Source: Paraburkholderia rhizosphaerae (GTDB lineage Bacteria; Pseudomonadota; Gammaproteobacteria; Burkholderiales; Burkholderiaceae). Taken from it: a stretch of DNA of 64,000 nucleotides. Where the stretch lies: positions 106,126-170,125 of the forward strand of contig NZ_SORE01000016.1 of NCBI RefSeq assembly GCF_004366595.1, in the 5' to 3' direction. The notes under the pieces are model-generated. The model did no database searches, had not been told where the DNA came from, and saw only the letters and a list, made by a program, of their open reading frames with translations. Shown here piece after piece: positions 8,400-18,147 of this stretch. The position numbers and the translations under genes are program-made. Every line of letters starts with the position of its first letter. Positions within the stretch are counted from its first letter, which is position 1.

Positions 8400-8524
8400 G
8401 TAACACGCGCGGCCCGTGATGCACTACGCAAGCGCAAGCCGGTCGGCAGCCTCGATCCATCGCCGCGCGCACCACACGGCCGCGACACCCAATAACACGC
8501 ATCATCCAGGACAAGGGGTAGCAC

Positions 8525-9823
8525 ATGAAACGTCGCAGTCTTCTGAAGCTCGGCTCGATGTCGGGCGCGCTCGCGCTGGCGGGCAAGGTGCCGTTCGCAC
8601 ACGCACAATCCAGCAGCGGACCGATCAAGGTCGGCATCCTGCATTCGCTGTCCGGCACGATGGCGATTTCGGAGACTTCACTGAAAGACACCGCGTTGAT
8701 GACGATCTCGGACATCAACAAGAATGGCGGCGTGATGGGCCGGCAGATCCAGCCGGTCGTCGTCGACCCGGCGTCGAACTGGCCGCTGTTCGCCGAAAAG
8801 GCGCGTGGCCTGCTGACCCAGGACAAGGTTGCATGCGTGTTCGGTTGCTGGACGTCGGTGTCGCGCAAGTCGGTGCTGCCGGTGTTCGAGGAACTGAATG
8901 GGCTGCTCTACTACCCGGTGCAGTATGAAGGCGAGGAAATGTCGCGCAACGTGTTCTACACGGGCGCCGCGCCGAACCAGCAGGCGATTCCCGCGGTCGA
9001 GTACCTGATGAGCAGCGAGGGCGGCGGCGCGAAACGCTTCTTCCTGCTTGGCACGGACTACGTTTACCCGCGCACGACGAACAAGATCCTGCGCGCGTTC
9101 CTGCATTCGAAGGGCGTGCAGGACAGCGACATCCAGGAGGTCTACACGCCGTTTGGCCACAGCGACTATCAAACGATCGTCGCGAACATCAAGACGTTCT
9201 CGCAAGGCGGCAAGACCACTGTCGTGTCGACCATCAACGGCGATTCGAACGTGCCGTTCTACAAGGAACTCGGCAACCAGGGGCTGAAGGCGACCGACGT
9301 GCCGGTGGTCGCGTTCTCGGTCGGCGAGGAAGAACTGCGCGGTATCGACACGAAACCGCTGGTCGGTCACCTCGCGGCATGGAACTACTTCATGTCGGTA
9401 AAAGGCCAGAACAACACCGCGTTCAAGGGTGAATTCGCATCCTACGTGAAAGCGCAGAGCCTGCCGGGCGGTGCGAAGCGTGTGACGAACGATCCGATGG
9501 AAGCGACCTTCGTCGGCATTCATATGTGGAAGCAGGCGGTCGAAAAAGCGAAGAGCACCGACGTCGACAAGGTACGCGTCGCGATGATCGGTCAGACCTT
9601 CGCCGCGCCGTCGGGCTTCACGTTGACGATGGATGGCAATCACCATCTGCACAAGCCGGTGATGATCGGCGAAATTCGCGGCGACGGGCAATTCAACGTC
9701 GTATGGAAGACCAAGACCGCGATTCGCGCGCAGCCGTGGAGTCCGTTTATCGCGGGCAACGAGAACAAGCCGGACGTGGTCAGCTCGATTCCGTCGGTAC
9801 TGCGCCGCTCGCGCGTGGCCTGA
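8525..9823 (+). CDS. urtA: Urea ABC transporter, substrate-binding protein UrtA
   Basis: A 432-residue periplasmic binding protein. The N-terminus (MKRRSLLKLG, hydrophobic stretch, AHAQ) is a signal peptide with a twin-arginine look. The mature protein opens with IKVGILHSLSGTMAISE, the start of the branched-chain amino acid/urea binding family, and continues with SDINKNGGVMGRQI, VFGCWTSVSRKSVLPVFE and LLYYPVQYEGEE, which are specific to UrtA rather than LivJ. It captures urea for the UrtBC channel and UrtDE ATPases encoded next. GGGGT precedes the ATG. First gene of the operon, behind a sigma-54 promoter. Confidence 0.96.
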   Translation: MKRRSLLKLGSMSGALALAGKVPFAHAQSSSGPIKVGILHSLSGTMAISETSLKDTALMTISDINKNGGVMGRQIQPVVVDPASNWPLFAEKARGLLTQDKVACVFGCWTSVSRKSVLPVFEELNGLLYYPVQYEGEEMSRNVFYTGAAPNQQAIPAVEYLMSSEGGGAKRFFLLGTDYVYPRTTNKILRAFLHSKGVQDSDIQEVYTPFGHSDYQTIVANIKTFSQGGKTTVVSTINGDSNVPFYKELGNQGLKATDVPVVAFSVGEEELRGIDTKPLVGHLAAWNYFMSVKGQNNTAFKGEFASYVKAQSLPGGAKRVTNDPMEATFVGIHMWKQAVEKAKSTDVDKVRVAMIGQTFAAPSGFTLTMDGNHHLHKPVMIGEIRGDGQFNVVWKTKTAIRAQPWSPFIAGNENKPDVVSSIPSVLRRSRVA

Positions 9824-9971
9824 TCGCGTCCGCGCGTACCGCATGGCTTCACGCGTGTTGTACGACGCCGTAGTGGCTGGACCATCCCTGTAGCAAGCGG
9901 CATCGGACTGACCCGCCTCGTGGTCGCCGATGCCGCCGACATGCATGCCGCTTTCCTCTTCAAAGGCCATC

Positions 9972-11624
9972 ATGGCGCTCTCCTTCTTCACACTGGCGCG
10001 GCGCGGTTTGGGCGCGGTGCGCGTTGTTTCCGTCAGCGCCGCGTTCACCCTGCTGACGACGCTGCTGATACCGCAGCACGCATTCGCGTTGACCGCGACC
10101 GACGTCGCACCGCTTGCGGGCGACGACTTCGATGCGAAGTCCGCGGCCATCGACAAACTGATTGCGATGCATGACGCGCAAGCGCTCGCGCTATTGAAGG
10201 CGCTCTCCGAAGACAACGCGCTCGCGACCGATGCCGGCGCAGTGCTGATTCAGGACAACGACACCGCGCGCGACGCGGTAACCGGAAAAACCGTCGCACC
10301 CGGCGACGCGCAACCGGTGACGCTGAACAATCTGCTGCGCTCGAAGGTCGCGGGCGCGTTGTCGGGCTTGCAGCTCGCGTCGCCGGATCTCGACACGCGG
10401 CGCGCCGCGATCGCCGAATTGCTGAAAAACCCCGACATCGCGATGAAACCGATGATCGACGCGGCGCGCGCGAAAGAAACCGACCCGGCGTTGAAACGGC
10501 GACTCGATGTGCTGTGGGCAATGACCGCCCTGCACGACCCCGACGCCGCAAAACGGCTCGAGGCCGTGCAACTGGTCGCCGCGCGGCACGATCTGGAGAT
10601 GAATGAACTGCTGCGCCCGATCGTCGCGAAGAAAGCCGACGGCGGCTTCGCCGAACCCGACGATCGCGTGCGCGCGGCCGCGCAGCAAGGGATCAACGCA
10701 CTCGACGCGATCCAGCGACGCAGCGAGATCGCCGGCACGATCTTCGCCGGGCTATCGCTTGGCAGCGTGCTGTTGCTCGCCGCGCTGGGACTCGCGATCA
10801 CCTATGGCCTGATTGGCGTGATCAATATGGCGCACGGCGAATTCCTGATGATCGGTGCGTACGCAACCTATGTCGTGCAGAACCTGATCCAGCATTACGC
10901 GCCGCGCGCGTTCGACTGGTATCCGCTGCTTGCGATTCCTGCATCGTTTATCGCCGCAGCGGTGGTCGGCATCGTGCTCGAACGGCTTGTGCTGAAGCAT
11001 CTGTATGGCCGCCCGCTCGAAACGCTGCTGACCACATTCGGCATCAGCCTGATCCTGATCCAGGCGACGCGAATGATTTTCGGTGCGCAGAACGTACAGG
11101 TCGTGAACCCGTCATGGATGAGCGGTGGCGTCACTGTGATGCAGAACCTGATCCTGCCGTACAACCGGCTCGCGATTCTCGCGTTCTCGCTGATCGTGGT
11201 CGGCATCGCGTGGGCGGTGCTGACAAAGACGCGCCTCGGCCTGTTCGTGCGCGCGGTCACGCAGAACCGGCGGATGGCCGCATGCGTCGGCGTCAGAACC
11301 GCGCTGGTCGATTCGTATGCATTCGCGTTCGGCGCCGGCATCGCCGGACTCGGCGGCTGCGCGCTATCGCAGATCGGCAATGTCGGCCCGGACCTCGGCC
11401 AGAGCTACATCATCGATTCGTTTATGGCGGTCGTGCTAGGCGGTGTCGGACAGATCGCGGGCACCGTACTCGGCGGCTTTGGCCTTGGTCTCGTCAGCAA
11501 GGCGATCGAGCCGTTCTGGGGCGCGGTGCTCGCGAAGATCGCGGTGCTCGTGCTGATCGTGCTGTTTATCCAGAAGCGTCCGCAGGGCATGTTCGCCCTG
11601 AAGGGCCGCAGCGCGGAGGCCTAA
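9972..11624 (+). CDS. urtB: Urea ABC transporter, permease UrtB
   Basis: About 550 residues. It has a signal-like hydrophobic N-terminus, then a roughly 220-residue periplasmic or soluble region typical of UrtB (absent from LivH), then the LivH-type membrane domain beginning LGSVLLLAALGLAITYGLIGVINMAHGEFLMIGAY. Further permease landmarks are LERLVLKHLYGRPLETLLTTFGISLI and SYIIDSFMAVVLGGVGQIAGTVLGG. It forms the inner-membrane urea channel with UrtC. An AAGG lies seven bases before the chosen ATG; an upstream in-frame ATG exists but lacks a ribosome site. Its TAA is one base from the urtC ATG. Confidence 0.95.
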   Translation: MALSFFTLARRGLGAVRVVSVSAAFTLLTTLLIPQHAFALTATDVAPLAGDDFDAKSAAIDKLIAMHDAQALALLKALSEDNALATDAGAVLIQDNDTARDAVTGKTVAPGDAQPVTLNNLLRSKVAGALSGLQLASPDLDTRRAAIAELLKNPDIAMKPMIDAARAKETDPALKRRLDVLWAMTALHDPDAAKRLEAVQLVAARHDLEMNELLRPIVAKKADGGFAEPDDRVRAAAQQGINALDAIQRRSEIAGTIFAGLSLGSVLLLAALGLAITYGLIGVINMAHGEFLMIGAYATYVVQNLIQHYAPRAFDWYPLLAIPASFIAAAVVGIVLERLVLKHLYGRPLETLLTTFGISLILIQATRMIFGAQNVQVVNPSWMSGGVTVMQNLILPYNRLAILAFSLIVVGIAWAVLTKTRLGLFVRAVTQNRRMAACVGVRTALVDSYAFAFGAGIAGLGGCALSQIGNVGPDLGQSYIIDSFMAVVLGGVGQIAGTVLGGFGLGLVSKAIEPFWGAVLAKIAVLVLIVLFIQKRPQGMFALKGRSAEA

Positions 11625-11625
11625 C

Positions 11626-12819
11626 ATGACGTCCGCTACTTCTTCACCCGCCGCGGTCGACGCACGCGCCACCGCGCTTGACGATGCGCAGCGCGCCGCG
11701 CTTCCGGGCTTCGCGCTCGGCCTGCCGGCGCGTCCCGCGTTGCTGTCGCGCCGCGCATGGCAGGCGTTGATCGCGTTGATTATCGTGATCGGACTGGGCG
11801 TGCCGTTCTCCACGCTCGTGCTGCCCGACACCAGCGCATTCCATCTGTCCGCGTATGCGATCACGATCGCCGGCAAGTTCATGTGTTATGCGATCGCTGC
11901 GCTCGCGCTCGATCTGGTATGGGGCTACTGCGGCATTCTGAGCCTCGGGCATGGGCTTTTCTTCGCGCTCGGCGGCTACGCGATCGGCATGTACCTGATG
12001 CGTGCAATCGGCCACGACGGCAAGTACGGCAGCGATTTACCCGACTTCATGGTGTTTCTCGACTGGCACCGGTTGCCGTGGTACTGGCAAGGCACGCAGC
12101 ATCTCGCGTACGCGTTGCTGCTCGTCGTGCTGGCACCCGCCATCGTCGCGTGGGTGTTCGGCTTTTTCACGTTCCGCTCGCGCGTGAAAGGCGTCTATCT
12201 GTCGATCATCACGCAGGCGATGACGTTTGCCGCGATGCTGCTGTTCTATCGGAACGAAACCGGCTTCGGCGGCAACAACGGCTTTACCGACTTCAAGCGC
12301 ATCGCGGGCTTTCCGATCACGCACACCGGCACGCGCACCGTGCTGTTTCTGATTACGTTCGCGGTGCTCGTAATCGCGTTTGTCGGTGCACGCGCGATCG
12401 TCACATCGAAGCTCGGCCGTGTCGTCACCGCGGTGCGCGATGGCGAGACGCGGCTGATGTTCCTCGGCTATAACCCGCTTGCGTACAAGCTGTTCGTGTG
12501 GACCGTGTCGGCGGTGCTGTGCGGCATCGCGGGCGCGCTCTACGTGCCGCAGGTCGGGATCATCAATCCGGGCGAGATGTCGCCGGGCAATTCGATCGAA
12601 ATGGCGATCTGGGTCGCGGTCGGCGGGCGCGGCACGCTGATCGGACCGATTATCGGCGCATTCGCGGTGAACGGCGCGAAGAGCTTTTTCACCGCCTACT
12701 TCGCCGAATACTGGCTGTTTTTCCTCGGCGCGATTTTCGTGCTGGTGCCGCTGTTCCTGCCGAACGGGATGATGGGGCTGATCGAAATGCTCACGACGCG
12801 CAGAAAAAACCGCGAATAA
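11626..12819 (+). CDS. urtC: Urea ABC transporter, permease UrtC
   Basis: A 397-residue inner-membrane protein of the LivM type, partner of UrtB. Landmarks: LDLVWGYCGILSLGHGLFFALGGYAIGMYLM, then a long loop, FFTFRSRVKGVYLSIITQA, NNGFTDFKRI and GVGRG-like VAVGGRGTLIGPIIGAFAVNGAKSFF near the C-terminus. About ten hydrophobic segments. It starts one base after urtB ends and is followed by urtD with a nine-base gap, so translation is tightly coupled. Confidence 0.95.
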   Translation: MTSATSSPAAVDARATALDDAQRAALPGFALGLPARPALLSRRAWQALIALIIVIGLGVPFSTLVLPDTSAFHLSAYAITIAGKFMCYAIAALALDLVWGYCGILSLGHGLFFALGGYAIGMYLMRAIGHDGKYGSDLPDFMVFLDWHRLPWYWQGTQHLAYALLLVVLAPAIVAWVFGFFTFRSRVKGVYLSIITQAMTFAAMLLFYRNETGFGGNNGFTDFKRIAGFPITHTGTRTVLFLITFAVLVIAFVGARAIVTSKLGRVVTAVRDGETRLMFLGYNPLAYKLFVWTVSAVLCGIAGALYVPQVGIINPGEMSPGNSIEMAIWVAVGGRGTLIGPIIGAFAVNGAKSFFTAYFAEYWLFFLGAIFVLVPLFLPNGMMGLIEMLTTRRKNRE

Positions 12820-12828
12820 GGACCGCCA

Positions 12829-13677
12829 ATGAGCCACTACGTCTACCAGCCGGACGCGATCGACGAACGCGCATACGGCGGCGTTGCCGGGATGGGCCAC
12901 GTCGCGAAGCCAGGCGAGATCGACGTCTCGCACGGCACGATTTTGTATCTCGAAGACGTCACCGTCAGCTTCGACGGCTTTCGCGCGCTGAACAAACTGA
13001 CGTTGTCGATCGACGCGGGCGAACTGCGTTGCATCATCGGCCCGAACGGCGCCGGCAAAACCACGATGATGGATGTGATCACCGGCAAGACCGCGCCTGA
13101 TTCCGGCACCGTGTTTCTGGGCCAGACGATCGACCTCACGCGGATGAACGAGCCGGCGATCGCGCGAGCCGGCATCGGCCGCAAGTTCCAGAAGCCGACC
13201 GTGTTCGAGCAGCACCCGGTGTGGGAAAACCTCGAACTCGCGATGAAGACCGACAAGGGCTGGCTCGCGTCGCTGCGTGCGCGGCTCGATCGCGCCGCGC
13301 AGGCGCGCATCGAGGAAACGCTCGCGCTGATCCGCCTCGAGGGCGAAGCACGGCGACTGGCCGGCGAACTTTCGCATGGGCAGAAGCAGCGGCTCGAGAT
13401 CGGCATGTTGCTGATGCAACAACCGGCGCTACTGCTGCTCGACGAACCGGCGGCCGGCATGACCGACGACGAGACGATGCAACTGGCGGAGCTGCTGAAC
13501 CACCTGCGCGGCACGTGTTCGATGATGGTTGTCGAGCACGACATGGAGTTCGTCGCGGCACTCGCCGGCGATACGGGCATGGTCACTGTGATGGCTGAAG
13601 GCAGCGTGCTCGCACACGGCACGCTCGACACCGTAAAAAACGATCCGAATGTGATCGAGTCGTACCTTGGACGCTGA
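12829..13677 (+). CDS. urtD: Urea ABC transporter, ATP-binding protein UrtD
   Basis: A 282-residue ABC ATPase. Walker A is GPNGAGKTT, the signature is LSHGQKQRLEIG, and Walker B is LLLLDEPAAGM. An N-terminal extension of about 40 residues precedes the nucleotide-binding domain, as in other UrtD proteins. The element GRKFQKPTVFEQHPVWENLELAM is typical of UrtD. It pairs with UrtE to power urea import. It is the fourth gene of the operon and ends three bases before urtE. Confidence 0.95.
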   Translation: MSHYVYQPDAIDERAYGGVAGMGHVAKPGEIDVSHGTILYLEDVTVSFDGFRALNKLTLSIDAGELRCIIGPNGAGKTTMMDVITGKTAPDSGTVFLGQTIDLTRMNEPAIARAGIGRKFQKPTVFEQHPVWENLELAMKTDKGWLASLRARLDRAAQARIEETLALIRLEGEARRLAGELSHGQKQRLEIGMLLMQQPALLLLDEPAAGMTDDETMQLAELLNHLRGTCSMMVVEHDMEFVAALAGDTGMVTVMAEGSVLAHGTLDTVKNDPNVIESYLGR

Positions 13678-13680
13678 CCC

Positions 13681-14373
13681 ATGCTTGAAGTGACGAACCT
13701 GAACCAGTACTACGGCGGCAGCCATATCCTGCGCAATGTGAAGCTCGATGTGCCGGACGGCAAACTGACCGTGCTGCTCGGCCGCAACGGCGTCGGCAAG
13801 ACGACGCTATTGCGCTGCCTGATGGGTGTCGTGCCGGCGAAGAGCGGCACGATCGCGTGGCGCGGCACGCCGCTCACCAAACTGCCGCCGCATGCGCGCG
13901 TCGCACAGGGGCTCGCGTATGTGCCACAAGGCCGCGATATCTTTCCGCGCTTGAGCGTCGAAGAAAATCTGCTGGTCGGAGCCGCGAGCCGCAAGGCGCC
14001 GAAGGGCGTTCCGGATCGGATCTATGAGCTTTTTCCGGTGCTGAAGGACATGCGCGCGCGCCGCGGCGGCGATCTATCGGGCGGCCAGCAGCAACAGCTC
14101 GCGATCGGCCGCGCGTTGATGAGCGAACCGCAATTGCTGATTCTCGACGAACCGACTGAGGGCATCCAGCCGTCGATCATTCAGGACATCGGCCGCACGT
14201 TGCGGCAGCTGGTCGAAGAGATGGGATTGACGGTGTTGCTGGTCGAGCAGTACTACGACTTCGCGAAAGCGATTGCGGACCGTTACTGGGTGATGAGCCG
14301 CGGTGAAATTGTTGCGGGCGGCGAAGGCGCAAATATGGACGATGACGGCGTGCGTGCGCTGATTGCGGTTTAG
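13681..14373 (+). CDS. urtE: Urea ABC transporter, ATP-binding protein UrtE
   Basis: A 230-residue LivF-type ABC ATPase. Walker A GRNGVGKTT, signature LSGGQQQQLAIGRA, Walker B LLILDEPTEGIQPSI. The start (MLEVTNLNQYYGGSHILR) is the canonical UrtE N-terminus. With UrtD it drives transport by UrtBC. It is the last gene of the operon; the next gene is on the opposite strand, and no clear hairpin terminator with a T-tract is visible in the 142-base gap. Confidence 0.95.
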   Translation: MLEVTNLNQYYGGSHILRNVKLDVPDGKLTVLLGRNGVGKTTLLRCLMGVVPAKSGTIAWRGTPLTKLPPHARVAQGLAYVPQGRDIFPRLSVEENLLVGAASRKAPKGVPDRIYELFPVLKDMRARRGGDLSGGQQQQLAIGRALMSEPQLLILDEPTEGIQPSIIQDIGRTLRQLVEEMGLTVLLVEQYYDFAKAIADRYWVMSRGEIVAGGEGANMDDDGVRALIAV

Positions 14374-14515
14374 ATTCACGCGGCGTTCTTGCGCGCTTCG
14401 AACCGCCAGCTGAAACTGCAAAGACCTCAGGCAACCCAGCGGCAGCAAACGGCGGCTATAAAGCTGCCGGGGACCCCGATTCGTCGGACAAAGCGCATCG
14501 CGCGACGTCACCGTT

Positions 14516-15982
14516 TCACTGTTTCACCGTCTCGCTCACCGTCAGCTCCGCTGAATCGTCAGGCGTCATCCCGCCCAACGCCTGAAACAGCGCCGCTGTA
14601 TCCGCAAGACGATCGGCCTGTGCGTGCGTCCGGTCGATAGCGGTCTGCAACGCCTGTCGCTGCGCGTCGATCAGCCCAAATTGACTGACGCCGCCTGCCG
14701 CGTATTGCCCCTGAGCGATCTGCACGCTCGCTTGCGCTTGCGACGCCGCTTCGTCGCGCGCCTGCAATTCGCGCGCGTCGCCGTTCAATGCGTGCAGCGT
14801 ATCAGCGACCTGCTGCAGCGCCTGCAGTACGGTCTGACGATACGACGCGAACGCGGCGTCGTATGCGGCCTGCGCGGCGCGTTTCCTTGCATGCAACTCA
14901 CCGCCATGAAAAAGCGGCTGCGTCAGATTCAGACCGATGTTCCAGATGTTCAAGCCATTGATGACATCTTCGATGCGCGTGCGCTCCGAGCCGATCCCCG
15001 CCGATACGACGAACCGCGGATACAGGTTTGCCGTCGCGACGCCGACATTCGCGCTCGCCTGATGCAGCAGCGCTTCGGATGCGCGGATGTCGGGGCGTTC
15101 ACGCGCGAGCGTCGAAGGCAGCGTGAGCGGCATCGTGTCGGGCAAATGCAGCGCGTCGAGCGTCACGTCGCCGAAGTCCGCTTTAGACGGCTCGATACCG
15201 AGCAGAATGGCAAGCTGATGATCGGCCGCCGCGAGTTGCGTCGTCAGCGGAGGCAATTGCGCCTGAGTCTGCGCGAGCAGCGTGCGCTGGGTGCGCACGT
15301 CGAGCAGCGCGACGCCGCCCGCCGCATGGCGGCCTTCGATGATCGTCAGTTGCCGCGCCTGGGCGTCGGCCAGTTGTTGCGTCAGTGCGAGTTGCTGTTG
15401 CAGCGACGCGCGCCGGATCGAAGTCGAAACGACATTGCCCGCCAACGTCAGTCGCGCGGCGTCGAGTTCATAAGTCTGGTAGTCGACTTGCGCAAGCAGC
15501 GCTTCGAGCGCGCGGCGGTTGCCGCCAAAAACATCGAGCACATACGAAACACTCACCGACGCATTGAGCAGCGTGAACGGCCCAGGGTTCGGCACGTTCG
15601 GAACGCCGAACGCGGCGGGATTGACCTTCTGCCGCGTGCCCGAAAGCGTCGCGTCGAGCGCGGGGAACTCAGTCGCACCGGCTTGCGCGACATAGTTTTC
15701 GCGTGCTTCGATGAGCTTCGCACGGGCTTCGTCCAGTGTCGGGCTGTGTTGCAGCGCCATATCGACCAGACGGTTCAGCGCGTCGGAGCGAAACTGCGTC
15801 CACCACGCAGGCAGCGCATGGTTCGCGGCGACCAGCGTTTGCGTCGCGCCCGCTGCCTGCGTGATGGCCGGCAACGTGTCGCGCGTGTAAGACGTTGCAT
15901 CGGGCGCGGCGGGCGAGCGAAAGTCGGGGCCGACGGTGCAGCCGCATAGAGCGAATGTGCATAGCAGCACGTAGCGTTTCAT
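14516..15982 (-). CDS. NodT/OprM-type outer membrane efflux lipoprotein
   Basis: A 488-residue outer-membrane factor. The N-terminus ends in a lipobox (ALCGC), followed by TVGPDFRSP, the hallmark start of the NodT family. Two repeated coiled-coil halves follow, with TLDEARAKLIEARENY, LARERPDIRASEALLHQASANVGVATANLYP and LALTQQLADAQARQL. It forms the TolC-like channel across the outer membrane. It is the last gene of the tetR-hlyD-ATPase-permease unit, 12 bases after the permease, so the cluster encodes a complete tripartite exporter. Confidence 0.93.
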   Translation of the reverse strand: MKRYVLLCTFALCGCTVGPDFRSPAAPDATSYTRDTLPAITQAAGATQTLVAANHALPAWWTQFRSDALNRLVDMALQHSPTLDEARAKLIEARENYVAQAGATEFPALDATLSGTRQKVNPAAFGVPNVPNPGPFTLLNASVSVSYVLDVFGGNRRALEALLAQVDYQTYELDAARLTLAGNVVSTSIRRASLQQQLALTQQLADAQARQLTIIEGRHAAGGVALLDVRTQRTLLAQTQAQLPPLTTQLAAADHQLAILLGIEPSKADFGDVTLDALHLPDTMPLTLPSTLARERPDIRASEALLHQASANVGVATANLYPRFVVSAGIGSERTRIEDVINGLNIWNIGLNLTQPLFHGGELHARKRAAQAAYDAAFASYRQTVLQALQQVADTLHALNGDARELQARDEAASQAQASVQIAQGQYAAGGVSQFGLIDAQRQALQTAIDRTHAQADRLADTAALFQALGGMTPDDSAELTVSETVKQ

Positions 15983-15994
15983 CGCCGCCCCCTT

Positions 15995-17131
15995 CTAATC
16001 CAGCGTGCGCCGATAGAAGCGCACGGCAACCGCCATCACAACAACCGTGAAGATCGCAACGGGCCACACCGATGGCCACAGATCAGCCCAGCCGTTGCCC
16101 TTCAGAAGAATGCCGCGCACCAGCCGGTTGAAGTACGTGAGCGGCAGCAGGTTACCGATCCACTGCGCCCAGACCGGCATGCCCGCGAACGGAAACATGA
16201 AGCCCGACAGCAACAGGCTCGGCAAAAAATAGAAGATGGTCAGCTGCATCGCCTGCAGCTGGTTCTGCGCGATCGACGACAACGTGATCCCGACCGTCAG
16301 GTTTGCCGCGATAAACAGCAGCGCGGCGATATACAGCGCGATCAGACTGCCGACGAACGGCACCTGGAACACGTAGCGCGCCGCGGTCAGAATGATCGAC
16401 GATTGCACGAGGCCGATCGCGATATACGGCACCAGCTTTCCCGCGATTACCTCGAGCGGTAACACGGGCGTGGCGAGCAGATTCTCCATCGTGCCGCGCT
16501 CGCGTTCCCGCGTCATCGCGAGGCCGGTCATCATCACCATCGTCAGCGTCAGGATCGTGCCCATCAGACCCGGCACGACGTTGTATTGCGTAATGCCTTC
16601 GGGGTTGTACAGCCTGTGGATCTGCACATCGAACGCGGCAGGCGTACCGTTCAGATGCGCGAGCGGCCCCGTGATGTCCTTGTCCGCAACCGCTTGCGCG
16701 ATGCCTGGCAGCGCGGCAAGCGGCGCCTGCGTAGCGGTCGGATCGGTCGCATCGGCTTCGACGAGCAGCGCGGGCCGTTCGCCACGCAACAGCCGCCGCG
16801 AAAAATCGATCGGAATCGACACAACGAACGTCACGTCGCCTCGCGCAAGCGCGCGGCGTGCCGCTTCGTCGTCGGGTACCGTGTCGACGATCTGAAAGTA
16901 ATCGGAATTCTTCATTGCCGCGATGAAGCTGCGCGAAAACGGGCTTTGATCGCTGATCACCACGGCCGTGCGCAAGTGCTTCGGATCGGTGTTGATCGCG
17001 AAGCCGAACAGCGCGAGCTGAAGGATCGGCAGGCCGACGATCATGCCGAAGGTGATGCGGTCCCGGCGCAACTGGACGAACTCCTTGAGCACGATGCCCC
17101 ACCACCGCGTGACAGAAAAAAAGCGGTTCAC
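15995..17131 (-). CDS. ABC-2 type transporter permease
   Basis: About 378 residues from a GTG whose last two bases overlap the ATPase stop. Layout: one N-terminal membrane helix (PILQLALFGFAI), a large periplasmic domain of about 130 residues, then five helices including MTRERERGTMENLLATPVLPLEVIAGK, a stretch typical of the YbhS/YbhR/YhhJ group. It carries substrate across the inner membrane with the ATPase encoded just upstream. Only one permease gene is present where the related YbhGFSR system has two, so a homodimer is expected. A much longer upstream open frame is a shadow of the ATPase gene. Confidence 0.92.
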   Translation of the reverse strand: MNRFFSVTRWWGIVLKEFVQLRRDRITFGMIVGLPILQLALFGFAINTDPKHLRTAVVISDQSPFSRSFIAAMKNSDYFQIVDTVPDDEAARRALARGDVTFVVSIPIDFSRRLLRGERPALLVEADATDPTATQAPLAALPGIAQAVADKDITGPLAHLNGTPAAFDVQIHRLYNPEGITQYNVVPGLMGTILTLTMVMMTGLAMTRERERGTMENLLATPVLPLEVIAGKLVPYIAIGLVQSSIILTAARYVFQVPFVGSLIALYIAALLFIAANLTVGITLSSIAQNQLQAMQLTIFYFLPSLLLSGFMFPFAGMPVWAQWIGNLLPLTYFNRLVRGILLKGNGWADLWPSVWPVAIFTVVVMAVAVRFYRRTLD

Positions 17132-18147
17132 GATGGTTTCCCGTAGTTGTCGCTCGCGCGGCTCATCATGTAGATGAACACGTCTTCGAGCCCGGTTTCG
17201 ATCGGCGCGATCCGCACCGACAGGCCGGAGGTCACCTGTCTGATCGCTTTTTCGAGCGCCGCGTGATCGTGTCCGCTCGCGTGCAGTGCGGAGCCGAACA
17301 CGACAGTCTGATCGACGCCGGGCGTGTTGCGCAGCCGTTCGGACAGATCGGTCAAACGCTCGCCGCCGTGTATGGACCATGTGGCAAGCGCCTGCGAATC
17401 GATGACCTGCTGCGCGGTGCCCTGCGCGAGCAGCTTGCCGTATGCGATATATGCGAGCTTGTGGCAGCGCTCCGCTTCGTCCATATAGTGCGTGCTGACC
17501 AGCACCGAAATGCCTTGCGCCGCGAGCCGGTGCAGCTCTTCCCAGAAGTCGCGGCGCGCGGTCGGGTCGACACCCGCGGTCGGCTCGTCGAGCAGCAGCA
17601 GCCTCGGCTCGTGCAGCATGCACGCGGCCAGCGCGAGCCGCTGTTTCCAGCCGCCCGACAACGCCCCGGTCATCTGGCCGGCGCGCGTCTGCAGTCCGAG
17701 ATTTTCGAGCGCGCGGTCCACCTTCTCCTTGCGGTCGCGCATCTGATAGATACGCGCGACAAAATCGAGGTTCTCGCGGATCGTCATGTCTTCCCAGTAT
17801 GAGAAGCGCTGCGTCATATAGCCGACGTTACGCTTGATCTGCGCGCTGTCTCGCACGATGTCGTAGCCGAGGCAGGTGCCGCTGCCGGAATCCGGCGTGA
17901 GCAGGCCGCACATCAGGCGGATCGACGTCGTCTTGCCACTGCCGTTTGGCCCGAGAAAGCCGAAGATCTCGCCATGCGCGACCTGCAGCGTGACGTCGTT
18001 GACTACATGCTTGTCGCCGAAATGCTTGTTGAGGTGGTGTACGTCGATGGCGAGCGAGCTTGCCGGCGAACCGCTGACGGGCGAACCGTCAGGCGTGCGT
18101 TCCGGCCCGTCGCCGCGTGAGCCGTTTTGCGCGTCGTGCGTCGTCAT
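17128..18147 (-). CDS. ABC transporter ATP-binding protein (drug/multidrug exporter type)
   Basis: A 339-residue single-domain ABC ATPase. Walker A GPNGSGKTT, signature LSGGWKQRLALA, Walker B LLLLDEPTAGVDP, and the switch histidine in VSTHYMDEAERC. The DrrA-like C-terminal extension (about residue 240 onward) ends in IETGLEDVFIYMM, usual for exporters of the YbhF class. The start overlaps the upstream HlyD stop by four bases and its stop overlaps the permease start, so translation is coupled through the unit. Confidence 0.94.
   Translation of the reverse strand: MTTHDAQNGSRGDGPERTPDGSPVSGSPASSLAIDVHHLNKHFGDKHVVNDVTLQVAHGEIFGFLGPNGSGKTTSIRLMCGLLTPDSGSGTCLGYDIVRDSAQIKRNVGYMTQRFSYWEDMTIRENLDFVARIYQMRDRKEKVDRALENLGLQTRAGQMTGALSGGWKQRLALAACMLHEPRLLLLDEPTAGVDPTARRDFWEELHRLAAQGISVLVSTHYMDEAERCHKLAYIAYGKLLAQGTAQQVIDSQALATWSIHGGERLTDLSERLRNTPGVDQTVVFGSALHASGHDHAALEKAIRQVTSGLSVRIAPIETGLEDVFIYMMSRASDNYGKPS

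Larger units (their letters stand above)
8023..8524. other. Divergent control region between aminotransferase and urtA
   Basis: Five hundred bases with no supported gene. It contains, from left to right, a TTGGGT/ACCCAA inverted repeat near the aminotransferase start, a perfect 12-base inverted repeat (8231-8265), several GCACC words that resemble NtrC half-sites, and a sigma-54 promoter for urtA. Open frames across it lack ribosome sites and family resemblance. Confidence 0.65.

Noticed and set aside
8678..10216. 512-codon minus-strand frame opposite urtA and the urtA-urtB gap
   Set aside because: Low-complexity antisense reading of urtA; no ribosome site or family similarity.
12037..13422. 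461-codon minus-strand frame opposite urtC and urtD
   Set aside because: His/Arg/Asp-rich composition typical of antisense to high-GC coding DNA; both sense genes are complete and recognisable.
14624..15949. 441-codon plus-strand frame opposite the outer-membrane factor
   Set aside because: Arginine-rich shadow of a clear NodT-family gene.
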